This document shows, in pieces, positions 8,393-17,161 of a stretch of DNA of 58,391 nt (positions are counted from its first letter, which is position 1; each line of letters opens with the position of its first letter). The DNA lies in NCBI GenBank assembly GCA_016186945.1, contig JACPKR010000035.1, positions 1 through 58,391 on the forward strand, given 5' to 3'. The notes beneath the pieces are model-generated. The model was not told the origin of the DNA and did no database searches. It saw nothing but the letters and a program-made list of their open reading frames with translations. Origin of the DNA: Deltaproteobacteria bacterium (lineage in GTDB: Bacteria > Bdellovibrionota_B > Oligoflexia > Oligoflexales > Bog-1112). The translations under genes were made by a program, and so were the position numbers.

Positions 8393-8824
8393 ATGAGCGA
8401 TGCGTTTAAAGTTCTCGGGGTCGAGCACGTTGGCCTTGCTCCCAAGGACGTCGAGGGTTTGCGGTCATTTTTCGAGACCGCTCTCATGCTTCCTCCTGAA
8501 GGTGAAGAACTGGTTCCTTCCCAGCAGACTCAAACTTACTTCTACCCCAGCGGCGGAGCTTACACACGGCTGGAAATTTTGGCACCTGCTGAAGGAAAAG
8601 GGCCGATCGCCAAATTCCTCGCAAGTCGCGGGGGGGGGATTCACCACATTGCTTTGGAAGTTGACAATCTGGCGAACGCCCTCGCTTGCCTCAAAGCAAA
8701 AGGCATCCAACTCATAGATGAGAAAGCCAGGAAGGGAGCGCATGGATCCAAGGTGGCCTTCATCCACCCTCATGCAAGCGGAGGTATTCTGATTGAACTC
8801 GTGGAGAAGAAGGACAGGCGATGA
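8393..8824 (+). CDS. mce: Methylmalonyl-CoA epimerase
   Basis: Interconverts (R)- and (S)-methylmalonyl-CoA, a step of propionyl-CoA use. The 143-residue length and vicinal-oxygen-chelate fold pattern fit. GVEHVGLAPKD near residue 9 carries the first metal His, IHHIALEVDN near 82-91 carries the second, and GILIELVE near the end carries the metal Glu. A run of nine G (near 8629) encodes part of the ASRGGGIHH loop. Branched-chain amino acid catabolism would feed this step, consistent with the leucine dehydrogenase gene nearby at 12617. The gene overlaps the next by ATGA. Confidence 0.88.
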   Translation: MSDAFKVLGVEHVGLAPKDVEGLRSFFETALMLPPEGEELVPSQQTQTYFYPSGGAYTRLEILAPAEGKGPIAKFLASRGGGIHHIALEVDNLANALACLKAKGIQLIDEKARKGAHGSKVAFIHPHASGGILIELVEKKDRR

Positions 8825-10569
8825 AGATGGGCAGCATTTTGCGTGTATGTATCGCCACGATTCTTTTCTTCGCTCTCAGCGAATATCTTTTGCGCGCATT
8901 AGAAACGAAACGGCGAGCTTTTCTCAAACAGACCGTCATCTATGAAACGATGTTTGCACAACTGAGTGCCCGTCTTTCCAGCCAGGCGCAGGAACTTTTT
9001 GAAGATCGGGTTCTTCAGTCCCATCTTAAGTCAAAACTGCATCACTCGGTAAAGAAGCTACTCGAAGCCGAGCTTCGACAAGAGAGTTTTGATCAGGTTG
9101 CCGTGTTTGACGACGCTTGCCAACTCGTTGCGCAAGCAGCATCGGGGAATGTGCCGACCCCTTCTTGTGAAATTGGCTCCACAGGCGGATGGGGTCGCTC
9201 CCCAATGAAGGAGGGGGCGTTTCTATTCCTGCGAAAGGGTTTCTTACTGGATGATGCTACATACTACATGTCCATGGGCAAAGTTATTCCCGCTCACCCG
9301 AATGATTCGCTTGTTTCGTTTCCGTCTTTCTTAAGAGATCGTCTTCGCTCCCCTCGTCCGATCCGCAATCCTTTGCTGCCTATTCTATTCGTATGGGCAT
9401 GTTTTGCGATTTTCGCGCTTTACCAATTGAGAAAACGTGAGAGGAAGGAAAAGGAACAAAACGAGAGTTTCCTCCAGTGGTGTCGTGAACGAGGTGCCCC
9501 TAACGCATCGGGACATCTGCGGGAAGCCCAAGCCCTACTGCGTTCTCAATTCGAGCATTCCGCCGCTCAAATGCACGCCTTGGAAATCGCGCTAGATGAG
9601 ACTCAGAAGAAACTCGGTCGCGCCCAGCAGAAATTGGAGACAACGGAACTACAACTAAGCGAGGTTCTCCCTGCTGCCGGACTTGCCCAGCAAATCACCG
9701 AGACCGGCGCGTATGTACATAAGATGATCGTGTCGTTCACGGACCTTACCCAGGAGCTTGACGAAATTCTGGACCAGGGAATTTTGCCTGCTACACATGA
9801 GATGAACGAACTTGTGCAGAGCTGGCAGAAAGGGATAGCAAGGAAAGGACCTCGCGATTTCTTTCGCTTTCTAAGAGAGACGCAAGGGCGAACAGGAAAA
9901 CCCTTGTTGGAAGAAGACTTGGAGAAAGTCCTTCGGAATAACGCAAGTTTGCGAGAGGCAACCTTGCAAGCCTTACTGCGTTCCCGCTCCCTTCGCAGGA
10001 AGGAAGCAGAGGCGGGAGGAATCCTGCTTGTCTGGGCTAAACTTGCGGGCGCTCTCCTCGGCAACTCTCAACCTGCTACGTGGGAACAGGTAGCCGAGTG
10101 GGCATTGACCCTGCTGGGAGCTGGGAGAAAGGAGCTTCTGAAACTTCACAGTCAGCTTCCCGCGGATTTGTATGTGCCTGATCTTCCCCTTGCGACAGTT
10201 TTGTCAGGGATTTACCATCTGTTCGCCGCTCTACGGAAAGGTTTGAAAGAGCCATGTTCTCCTCTTACCTTTCAGCTCCATATGAGGGAAAGGCACAATG
10301 AGAAACTGATAGCCATGTCGCTTGTCGCCGATGATGGAAGTACTCTAAAAAGCATTCCCGATGAGGAAGAACTTAAGCTTGCCGTGCAGCATCTAGCTCC
10401 CTGGGGGATGAGTTGTCAGTCGATTGCGCGACCGGAAGGAGGAAGCTACGTCATCCTGCGTTTGGGGGTGGAAGCTCATGCAGAGACTCGTGGCGCTGAT
10501 TCTGCGCAGTCTGTCGGTTTTTCAACCAGATCCGCAATACGTGAACCGCACTCGGAGTTACCCCGCTGA
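8821..10569 (+). CDS. Membrane protein resembling a degenerate sensor histidine kinase
   Basis: 582 residues. There are two membrane segments, near 6-26 and 187-203 ([19 protein letters not shown]), bracketing a roughly 160-residue periplasmic domain with a PTPSCE cysteine. A long Gln/Glu/Lys-rich coiled coil spans about 205-280. The C-terminal part contains [21 protein letters not shown] and, at its end, [11 protein letters not shown]. Order and spacing recall the N-box and final strand of HATPase_c domains. However, the canonical Asn and the glycine boxes are absent, so catalysis is doubtful (inference). Starts by ATGA overlap with mce. The last 119 bp overlap the 3' end of mnmG. Confidence 0.55.
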   Translation: MKMGSILRVCIATILFFALSEYLLRALETKRRAFLKQTVIYETMFAQLSARLSSQAQELFEDRVLQSHLKSKLHHSVKKLLEAELRQESFDQVAVFDDACQLVAQAASGNVPTPSCEIGSTGGWGRSPMKEGAFLFLRKGFLLDDATYYMSMGKVIPAHPNDSLVSFPSFLRDRLRSPRPIRNPLLPILFVWACFAIFALYQLRKRERKEKEQNESFLQWCRERGAPNASGHLREAQALLRSQFEHSAAQMHALEIALDETQKKLGRAQQKLETTELQLSEVLPAAGLAQQITETGAYVHKMIVSFTDLTQELDEILDQGILPATHEMNELVQSWQKGIARKGPRDFFRFLRETQGRTGKPLLEEDLEKVLRNNASLREATLQALLRSRSLRRKEAEAGGILLVWAKLAGALLGNSQPATWEQVAEWALTLLGAGRKELLKLHSQLPADLYVPDLPLATVLSGIYHLFAALRKGLKEPCSPLTFQLHMRERHNEKLIAMSLVADDGSTLKSIPDEEELKLAVQHLAPWGMSCQSIARPEGGSYVILRLGVEAHAETRGADSAQSVGFSTRSAIREPHSELPR

Positions 10570-12349
10570 TGCGTGAAGCCTGACCGACGTTTTGCGGCTG
10601 AAAGTGTCTAAGCTTCTGTATGACTTCGTTGCTCAGCCCTTTAATCGTTTCGTAGTGAATGCTGCTGGGAATGCGAATCTTATCCAGAAACTCCATTCCC
10701 TTGATCGTGTGCAGTTCTCGTGCGATGTAACCTTCGTATTTCAGTTCTATAGCCAGGCGTCTTCTCAGATCGGAAGGCAGGTCGGGCAGTACACTCAAAT
10801 CGTCACAAGTCGTTTCAGGTCGCTTGAGATATTGGGCGATCTTGACGGCTCCTCCCTCTTTTTCTTTCTCAGGGCATTTTAAATGTTCTGGTTTGAGTGT
10901 GGTTTCTCGTACAAAGCGCAGCCCCTCCTCCAGAAGTTTCTGTCGCTGAGTAAATCTTTGCCAATCGTCATCATTGACGAGTCCGACATGGCGACCCAGG
11001 GGGCTAAGGCGCATGTCAGCATTATCTTCGCGCAGAAAAAGGCGATGTTCAGCGCGGGAAGTGAACATGCGGTAGGGTTCACTCGTTCCTTTCGTGATGA
11101 GGTCGTCGATGAGTACCCCAATATAAGCTTGTGAGCGAGAGAGAACCAGTGAGTCCCGCCCCAGGGCCGAGCAGGCTGCGTTGATGCCCGCAATGAGTCC
11201 CTGAGCTGCCGCTTCTTCATAACCGGTCGTACCGTTGATCTGCCCCGCGAGGTAGAGACAATCGACTTTCTTTGTTTCCAGTGTTGCTTTCAGTTCCGTC
11301 GGATCTACGAAGTCATATTCGATTGCATAACCCGGTCTAATGATTTCCGCGTTTTCCAGACCACGGATCGTGTGCAGAAAGTCCAGTTGTGCCCTGAGTG
11401 GAAGCGAAGTGGAAATCCCATTCGGATAAACCTCGCAAGTGTCATAACCGTGCGGTTCGAGGAAAATCTGGTGCCCGGTGCGGTCAGGGAATTTCACAAC
11501 CTTGTCCTCGATCGACGGGCAGTAACGAGGCCCTACCCCCTTGATTTGCCCACTGTAAAGAGGAGATTCCGACAAATAGCTGCGGATAACTTCGTGAGTT
11601 TGTTCGTTCGTATGAGTGATGTAGCACGGGATCAGTTTCTGCCGGATAGTTTCCGTTGAAAAACTGAAAGGAATCATAGCATCGTCGGAGTCCTGTCTCT
11701 CCAGTATGGAAAAATCAATAGTCCTTGCATCCAGTCGGGGAGTGGTCCCTGTTTTTAGGCGCCCTGTTCGAAAACCCATGGTTCGGATGAATTCCGCAAG
11801 TTCGATGGAGGGAGAATCACCTGCTCTTCCCGCCGGGCTTGTTTCCTTCCCGATGTGGATAAGACCGTTGAGAAAGGTTCCCGTCGTGAGGATAATTTTT
11901 TTCGCCTGGAAAGTGCCGAACCACTTGGTGACTATGCCCGTGACCGACGTCACGTTTCCTTTGTCGACACAGAGACCGACGACAAGATCTTGTCGGATTG
12001 AGAGGCCTGGCGTTTTTTCCAGTGTGCGCTTCATGTAGCCACTGTAGAGCGTCATGTCCGCTTGCGCGCGCGAGGACCAAATGGCCGGTCCCTTTTTTCG
12101 GTTGAGGATGCGAAACTGAATGCCGGTGGCGTCGATAGCCTTAGCCATTTCCCCACCGAGAGCGTCGATCTCCTTAACAAGATGCCCTTTCGCCGTACCC
12201 CCAATAGCGGGGTTGCAACTCATGGCAGCGATTCGATCCACAGACTGGGTCACAAGAAGCGTTCGCGCACCCATACGTGCCGACGCTAATGCCGCCTCGC
12301 AACCGGCGTGACCGCCACCAACAACAATGATGTCAAAAGTTGAATTCAT
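10451..12349 (-). CDS. mnmG: tRNA uridine 5-carboxymethylaminomethyl modification enzyme MnmG (GidA)
   Basis: FAD enzyme that with MnmE modifies U34 of several tRNAs. The dinucleotide-binding motif is [14 protein letters not shown] (9-22), followed by the GidA signatures [20 protein letters not shown] and [17 protein letters not shown]. The second conserved region is [18 protein letters not shown]. The 632-residue length is usual, with about 15-20 extra C-terminal residues past the normal end; these coincide with the 119-bp convergent overlap. No mnmE is present in the window. Confidence 0.95.
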   Translation of the reverse strand: MNSTFDIIVVGGGHAGCEAALASARMGARTLLVTQSVDRIAAMSCNPAIGGTAKGHLVKEIDALGGEMAKAIDATGIQFRILNRKKGPAIWSSRAQADMTLYSGYMKRTLEKTPGLSIRQDLVVGLCVDKGNVTSVTGIVTKWFGTFQAKKIILTTGTFLNGLIHIGKETSPAGRAGDSPSIELAEFIRTMGFRTGRLKTGTTPRLDARTIDFSILERQDSDDAMIPFSFSTETIRQKLIPCYITHTNEQTHEVIRSYLSESPLYSGQIKGVGPRYCPSIEDKVVKFPDRTGHQIFLEPHGYDTCEVYPNGISTSLPLRAQLDFLHTIRGLENAEIIRPGYAIEYDFVDPTELKATLETKKVDCLYLAGQINGTTGYEEAAAQGLIAGINAACSALGRDSLVLSRSQAYIGVLIDDLITKGTSEPYRMFTSRAEHRLFLREDNADMRLSPLGRHVGLVNDDDWQRFTQRQKLLEEGLRFVRETTLKPEHLKCPEKEKEGGAVKIAQYLKRPETTCDDLSVLPDLPSDLRRRLAIELKYEGYIARELHTIKGMEFLDKIRIPSSIHYETIKGLSNEVIQKLRHFQPQNVGQASRISGVTPSAVHVLRIWLKNRQTAQNQRHESLHELPPPNAG

Positions 12350-12407
12350 GAGGAGAAGGAACTAGCAAATTTTATTAAAATAAACAATGATGTTTGCCCT
12401 AGATCAG

Positions 12408-12551
12408 TAATGGGTAAGCCACTTGGGGCAAATAGGGAGAGGGGGGTTTGGGGGGGCGAGGGAACCGTCGCGCCCCCAAGGGATTTCTTGGAGGAACCAG
12501 CTGCGCAGTTTCCTCCAAACCACCTCCTTGCCCCAAGTGGCTTACGCATTA
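12408..12551. repeat. Repeat A, full-length copy with flanking 9-bp direct repeat
   Basis: The left end TAATGGGTAAGCCACTTGGG is mirrored by GGCTTACGCATTA at the right. The interior holds the G-rich tract, a GAGGGAACCGTCGCGCCCCC segment and the GGAGGAA...TTCCTCC hairpin followed by ACCACCTCCTTGCC. CCTAGATCA is present on both flanks (12398-12406 and 12552-12560), the clearest sign in the window that this is a mobile MITE-like unit. It lies between mnmG and bcd. Confidence 0.92.
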
Positions 12552-12616
12552 CCTAGATCAAGGGATTCGCCATCTTATCCTCAGTTTTTCCCATATTTGA
12601 AGAAAGGGGTAGATAC

Positions 12617-13753
12617 ATGGGTGCCATAGAACTGATTTCTGTGATGGGTCATGAACAAGTGATGTACTGCCGTCACAAGGAGACAGACTTAAAAGCAATC
12701 GTAGCCATACATGATACGACCCTTGGACCCGCCCTGGGAGGATGCCGATTTTGGAACTATCGGGATGAACACGAGGCATTGATGGATGTCCTTCGTTTAT
12801 CCCGTGGGATGACGTTTAAGGCGGCGATTGCTGGCTTGCACCTGGGAGGAGGAAAGGCCGTCATCATCGGAGACCCCGCGCGACTGAAGTCGGAGCGCTT
12901 TTTCCGAGCCTTTGGCCGTTTCGTAAATAGCATGAGTGGACGCTATATCACTGCGGAAGATGTGAACGTACGCGTTGAGGATATGAACCAGGTGGCGAAG
13001 GAAACACGTTATGTTGTAGGCATTTCCAGTCGTCCAGGAGGATCGGGAGACCCCTCTCCTGTCACTGCACTTGGTGTGTACCACGGAATCAAGGCGTCGA
13101 TCGCATACAAAGACAAGCGAACGTCCCTGAATGGTTTGACTGTGGCAGTGCAAGGCTGTGGCTCCGTGGGCCGTAATCTGTGCAAACTTCTCTATAATGA
13201 TGGGGCCAAGCTAGTTGTCAGTGACATCAATCGAACCTCTACCGATCTGGTCGCAAAGGAATATCGAGCGAAGGTGGTCGATGTGAACGACGTTCATAAA
13301 GTCGAAGCCGATGTATACTCCCCCTGTGCCCTGGGAGCTATCCTCAACGAGCGGACCATTCCCGAACTTCGTGCTCCTATCGTAGCAGGAGCTGCCAATA
13401 ACCAGTTGGCGAACGAAACAAACGACGGACGACGTCTCCTAGACCGAGGCATTCTTTATGCACCGGACTATGTCATTAACGCAGGCGGACTCATCAACGT
13501 CTCGCATGAGTTAAGCGGTTATAGCGCCGAACTGGCGAAGAATGATGCGAAGAGGATTTACGACACAATGTTCCGCGTCTATGAACTTGCTGAAAAAGCT
13601 AAGATCCCCACAAGTGAAGCTTCTGACGAACTCGCCTTGAAACGCATCAACGAGGTAAAAACCATACATGCGAGTAAAGGGAAGGAATTCCTCAACTCGT
13701 TCGACAATCAAGACTGGATCAAGTCAGACATCAAAAATCGAAAAATAGCCTAG
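12617..13753 (+). CDS. bcd: Leucine dehydrogenase (Glu/Leu/Phe/Val family)
   Basis: NAD-dependent oxidative deamination of branched-chain amino acids to 2-oxo acids. Active-site residues line up with the known Leu dehydrogenase numbering: Lys68 (TFKAAIAG), Lys80 (LGGGKAVI) and Asp115 (TAEDVN). The Rossmann motif GCGSVG is at 180-185. Length (378 residues) is in the family range, with about 15 extra C-terminal residues. The ATG has AAAGGGG seven bases upstream. The gene stands alone between two repeat A copies. With mce it suggests use of Val/Ile carbon through propionyl-CoA. Confidence 0.9.
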   Translation: MGAIELISVMGHEQVMYCRHKETDLKAIVAIHDTTLGPALGGCRFWNYRDEHEALMDVLRLSRGMTFKAAIAGLHLGGGKAVIIGDPARLKSERFFRAFGRFVNSMSGRYITAEDVNVRVEDMNQVAKETRYVVGISSRPGGSGDPSPVTALGVYHGIKASIAYKDKRTSLNGLTVAVQGCGSVGRNLCKLLYNDGAKLVVSDINRTSTDLVAKEYRAKVVDVNDVHKVEADVYSPCALGAILNERTIPELRAPIVAGAANNQLANETNDGRRLLDRGILYAPDYVINAGGLINVSHELSGYSAELAKNDAKRIYDTMFRVYELAEKAKIPTSEASDELALKRINEVKTIHASKGKEFLNSFDNQDWIKSDIKNRKIA

Positions 13754-13762
13754 CATCAATGG

Positions 13763-13852
13763 TAATGCGTAAGCCACTTGGGGCAAAATCATGGGGGAGG
13801 CGACGCTTCACTCGCCCCCCCAAACCCCCCTCTCCCTTTTTGCCCCAAGTAC
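13763..13852. repeat. Repeat A, short copy lacking the hairpin module
   Basis: The left end is an intact TAATGCGTAAGCCACTTGGG. The interior has only the GACGCTTCACTCGCCCCCCC tract, and the right end stops at TGCCCCAAGTACC without the outer GGCTTACGCATTA. It starts 9 bp after the bcd stop codon. Confidence 0.88.
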
Positions 13853-13923
13853 CAAGTAGACCTTGCTGTTTTTAGAATTACCAAGTTATATCATTGTGTT
13901 AAAGAAAATCATGGAGGGGCGTC

Positions 13924-15039
13924 ATGGGTAAGGAAGTTATTGATTCTGCTGTGCCAAAACTCTTGCCAGCATATTACTACTGTGAGGACACCGTTTTCCA
14001 ACAGGAGCGGGAACGGATTTTAAAGGACGCGTGGCAATTTGTTGCCCGAGCAGACCAGCTAGCATCACCTGGCGATTTCGTGACCACACGTTTGAATGAA
14101 ATTCCTGTCTTAATCGTGCGTGACAAGGACAAAGCAAAAGCCTTCGTCAATGTTTGCCCCCACCGGGGCGCGGAGATTATCTTAAAAGAAGAGGGTAAGG
14201 CACAGGTTCTTATGTGCCATTATCACGGGTGGACCTGGAAACTGGACGGTACCCTGTTCCGTGCCCCTTCCACAAAAGACGATGCAATGTTTCATCCTAG
14301 CTGCTTTGGACTTCAAGAACTTCCTTTGGAGCAACTCGGTCCCTTCTATTTCACGTCGGTCGGCTGCCCCATGCCCTGGAGCAAGCTTCTGGGTGAGCTT
14401 CCTGACATATTGAAGGAACGAGCTTGTGACTTAAGCAAACTGAAGTATGTCGGCAAACAGTCTTACGATATGAACTGCAATTGGAAGATTGTGGTGGAGA
14501 ATTTCCTGGAGTGTTACCACTGTCCTATTTCACACCCAAGTTTCTGTGACGTTATCAACCTGCGAGATTACACGGTCACACCGTACCGTTACTTTTCCAC
14601 CCAGAAAGGGCCAGCGAAGCAAGAGGTGGAACTTCCGCACGAAAATGCACGCTACGGAATCTACAATTTCCTATGGCCCTTCTTCATGGTGAACATTTAC
14701 CCGGGTAAGGACAACGCATCGACGAACATCATCCGTCCCTTATCGCCCACACGGACCTTGGTTACCTATGAGTTCTTTGTCCATCCAGAAATGGAAGCGA
14801 AGCAGACTGAAGAAATTGTCGGGCTTATCCATCAGGTCCAACTTGAGGACGTGACCATCTGTGAATCAGTGCAAAGGGGACTGGCCTCTGGGAGATACCC
14901 AGGGGGGCGTTTAGTTATGTCCAAGGAAAATGGCATCCGACATTTCCAGAGTTTGGTAAATGAATTCCTTGGCAGCCCAAGTTCCCTTCCGAACACACGG
15001 AGTGAGCGAGCGCTTCAGTCGCATGTGGGAGTCTGTTGA
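13924..15039 (+). CDS. Rieske [2Fe-2S] mononuclear-iron oxygenase, large subunit
   Basis: 371 residues with the full two-site layout. The Rieske cluster ligands are Cys78, His80 (CPHRG), Cys98 and His101 (CHYHGW). The mononuclear iron ligands are His199, His204 (ECYHCPISH) and Asp309 (LEDVTICE). The single-subunit form and PISHPSF context resemble oxygenases acting on quaternary amines (choline or glycine betaine/carnitine type) as well as aromatic-ring hydroxylases; the substrate cannot be told from sequence. No reductase or small-subunit gene is adjacent. The start ATG has GGAGGGG just upstream. It ends 12 bp before the convergent sigma-like gene. Confidence 0.85.
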   Translation: MGKEVIDSAVPKLLPAYYYCEDTVFQQERERILKDAWQFVARADQLASPGDFVTTRLNEIPVLIVRDKDKAKAFVNVCPHRGAEIILKEEGKAQVLMCHYHGWTWKLDGTLFRAPSTKDDAMFHPSCFGLQELPLEQLGPFYFTSVGCPMPWSKLLGELPDILKERACDLSKLKYVGKQSYDMNCNWKIVVENFLECYHCPISHPSFCDVINLRDYTVTPYRYFSTQKGPAKQEVELPHENARYGIYNFLWPFFMVNIYPGKDNASTNIIRPLSPTRTLVTYEFFVHPEMEAKQTEEIVGLIHQVQLEDVTICESVQRGLASGRYPGGRLVMSKENGIRHFQSLVNEFLGSPSSLPNTRSERALQSHVGVC

Positions 15040-15051
15040 AACGCAGGCGTG

Positions 15052-16170
15052 TCACGGTGAAGCTGCGGCTAAGCCTGCGAGATCGGGAGCGCTGAGATGT
15101 CCGGCCAACATGGATAAGGTGTTTTCGTCATGCTGCCAGACGATCAGATTGATCTTTTGTGAACCATACGCCCGGTAGCTGAGCGTGCCGGACTGTCCCG
15201 CCTCTGAGGGGGGGACTTGGTCCATGCGACCCGCAAAGGTGAAGTGAAAAACGTTTTCCTTCCGTTGAGGTTCAACAAATTGAACCACAGCAACTTTTGC
15301 CACCTCATAGTCGATAATCGACGCTCCTCTCAGTTCCCAAGCAGCGCCAAGTTGCAGCAAGAAGGGTTTGAAGTTTAATCCCGGGTACTGTTCCAGGTAC
15401 TGTCGAAGCTCCTCTTCATCGGAGCTGGGCAGTAGCAGTCTGGCCCCCGTTTGTCCACTTTCAAAATGCAGGGCTTCCCACGCCAAAGATTGCACGGGGT
15501 CAAATCCAATCTTCTCAGTGTGAAAGTAGGAATAAAAAACTCCGAAAATGACGACGATTATGAAAGACAGGATCATCCAACGTCGGCTTTGAGCTTTGAA
15601 TCCTTCCTGTCGCGTTAACTCCTCGATCTTCAAGACTTCCAGATTTTTCTGAATCTCTTCGGTGCTGATTTTCAGGCGCAGTTCTCGTGTTTCCTCATTG
15701 CTTAATTCCATTTCATACAAGCCTTGCAAAATCCCGGTCTCTTTACGGGCCAAAACCTCGTTTTTCTCTCTCGCACGAGTGAGCGCTTTCTGAAACTCCT
15801 CCACTCCTAAACCCTGAAGCTTGGCGGCCTTGTCTGCGGGAAGATCGAAAAGGTCGGCGAAACCAAGGGCTGCGCGCTCCTTCAGTTCCAGAGACCCTGC
15901 GCTCGCGGCAAAGGGCGTCGCATCTACAGAGGGGTGCTGCTTTTGTTCCTGAAACGCTTTCCAGCACGCTCCTGCAAGAAACACGGGCAAGTTGTCCGAC
16001 CTAAGCCGATCAAGGTTATCTACGACACGTTCAAACGTTTCGTTGGCGCATTCGAAGGCAGCCTTGCGGTTGAGGAGGAAAAGATAGGCCAAGCGTAGAA
16101 CCTCGTTCCCGCGAGGCCAAATTTCATCAATATAGAAGGTGATTTGCTGGCCCTTGGTCCCCTGCTTCAT
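15052..16170 (-). CDS. Single-chain ECF sigma-like / anti-sigma-like membrane protein
   Basis: 372 residues in three parts. Residues 13-78 (RLAYLFLLNRKAAFECANET, then FERVVDNLDRLR) follow the helical pattern of ECF sigma region 2. Residues 93-136 (LELKERAALGFADLFDLPAD through LTRAREK) follow region 4, including the terminal RAREK. A cytoplasmic helical linker leads to one membrane helix (198-215, WMILSFIIVVIFGVFYSYF). The C-terminal periplasmic domain (about 245-372) has the layout of transmembrane anti-sigma factors: ELRQYLEQYPGLNF, LRGASIIDYEVAKVAVVQF, INLIVWQHDENTLSMLAGHL and DLAGLA. ATG at 16170 follows GGGAGAGG. Both assignments are pattern-based (inference), and the sigma half is divergent. 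Confidence 0.55.
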   Translation of the reverse strand: MKQGTKGQQITFYIDEIWPRGNEVLRLAYLFLLNRKAAFECANETFERVVDNLDRLRSDNLPVFLAGACWKAFQEQKQHPSVDATPFAASAGSLELKERAALGFADLFDLPADKAAKLQGLGVEEFQKALTRAREKNEVLARKETGILQGLYEMELSNEETRELRLKISTEEIQKNLEVLKIEELTRQEGFKAQSRRWMILSFIIVVIFGVFYSYFHTEKIGFDPVQSLAWEALHFESGQTGARLLLPSSDEEELRQYLEQYPGLNFKPFLLQLGAAWELRGASIIDYEVAKVAVVQFVEPQRKENVFHFTFAGRMDQVPPSEAGQSGTLSYRAYGSQKINLIVWQHDENTLSMLAGHLSAPDLAGLAAASP

Positions 16171-16197
16171 GATCGCCTCTCCCTTATAGTTTAAGAG

Positions 16198-16344
16198 AAT
16201 CAATTTGGGGAAAAACTTTTTGAAAAAAGTTCTTTCCCCAAGCCCCTTTTCAAAAACTTTAATATCTAAAGTTTTTTGGGGGGAGGCGTGGAGGGGAACT
16301 TTTTTTCAAAAAAGGGCCTCTCCACAAATTCTTTTTCCAAAATA
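16198..16344. repeat. Repeat B, near full-length copy
   Basis: Three hairpins follow each other: GGGGAAAAACTTTTTG...CTTTCCCC, CCCCTTTTCAAAAACTTT...AAAGTTTTTTGGGG, and GGAGGGGAAC...CTCTCC. It separates the divergent sigma-like gene and kdsB. The kdsB frame stays open through the repeat back to 16205, giving the peptide NFLKKVLSPSPFSKTLISK. Confidence 0.93.
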
Positions 16345-16399
16345 CAATAACATTATATCATGGCCTTCCTTCTTCATTTCATGGGAGACTGATTTGGTA

Positions 16400-17161
16400 A
16401 TGGTTCAAAAAGACATTAATTGGCGGGATTGGCTCTTAATTGTACCGGCACGCCTGGAAGCCAGGCGCCTTCCCCGCAAACCGCTGGCAGATCTTTGTGG
16501 CAAACCGCTCGTCGTCCGAGTCTTCGAAAACCTTTTACCTTTGACGGAGCGTGGCGCAACCGTCCAAGTCGCAACAGATAGCGAAGATATTTACAAGGTT
16601 TGTAAGAGCGAAAACGTTCCCGTCGTCATGACGTCGCCCCATCATGTGAGCGGTACCGACCGCTGTTTTGAGGCAAGCCGCTCGTCCTCGCACCCCTTCA
16701 TCATGAACGTCCAAGGGGATCAACCCTTCCTGGATCTGAAGAGTTTGGAAAACCTGGCCTCAGCCCTTCAGTCTTACAAAAAAGATGCAATAGCTACGCT
16801 CATCCACCCTTCGAAAGATCGCGACGCTTGGAGGAATCCCAACTGTGTCAAGGTTGTGAAGGATCGTTTCGATAAGGCTCTTTATTTTTCCCGCGCAACT
16901 GTTCCTTATCATAGGGAAGGGACGGAGGAAGATTCGGTGTTTTTTCATCATATTGGCATCTATGCGTTCACTCGCACAAGCCTTGCCCAATTCTGCCAGT
17001 GGGAGCCAAGTCATTTAGAGAAAATAGAACGTCTCGAGCAGCTGCGCGCTTTGGAAAACGGGATGCCAATCATCCTTGCTCATGCATTGTCTGAGACGGT
17101 AGGGATTGACACCGAAGCCGACCTGCAAAAGGCGTGTGAAATTTGGCGAAGGACACATTGA
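16400..17161 (+). CDS. kdsB: 3-deoxy-manno-octulosonate cytidylyltransferase
   Basis: Activates KDO as CMP-KDO for lipopolysaccharide inner-core synthesis, so the cell has KDO-containing LPS. The N-terminal nucleotide-binding motif is IVPARLEARRLPRKPLADL, followed by ATDSEDI, MTSPHHVSGTDR and NVQGDQPFL, all KdsB hallmarks. Length is 253 residues. Start: ATG at 16400 or the in-frame TTG at 16394, which is better spaced from GGGAG at 16383. The frame is open further upstream only because repeat B is open. The stop overlaps the start of the next gene. Confidence 0.92.
   Translation: MVQKDINWRDWLLIVPARLEARRLPRKPLADLCGKPLVVRVFENLLPLTERGATVQVATDSEDIYKVCKSENVPVVMTSPHHVSGTDRCFEASRSSSHPFIMNVQGDQPFLDLKSLENLASALQSYKKDAIATLIHPSKDRDAWRNPNCVKVVKDRFDKALYFSRATVPYHREGTEEDSVFFHHIGIYAFTRTSLAQFCQWEPSHLEKIERLEQLRALENGMPIILAHALSETVGIDTEADLQKACEIWRRTH

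Noticed and set aside
16205-16399. 65-residue N-terminal extension of KdsB
   Set aside because: Encoded by repeat B; KdsB proteins start immediately before the nucleotide-binding loop, and a good start exists at 16394/16400.
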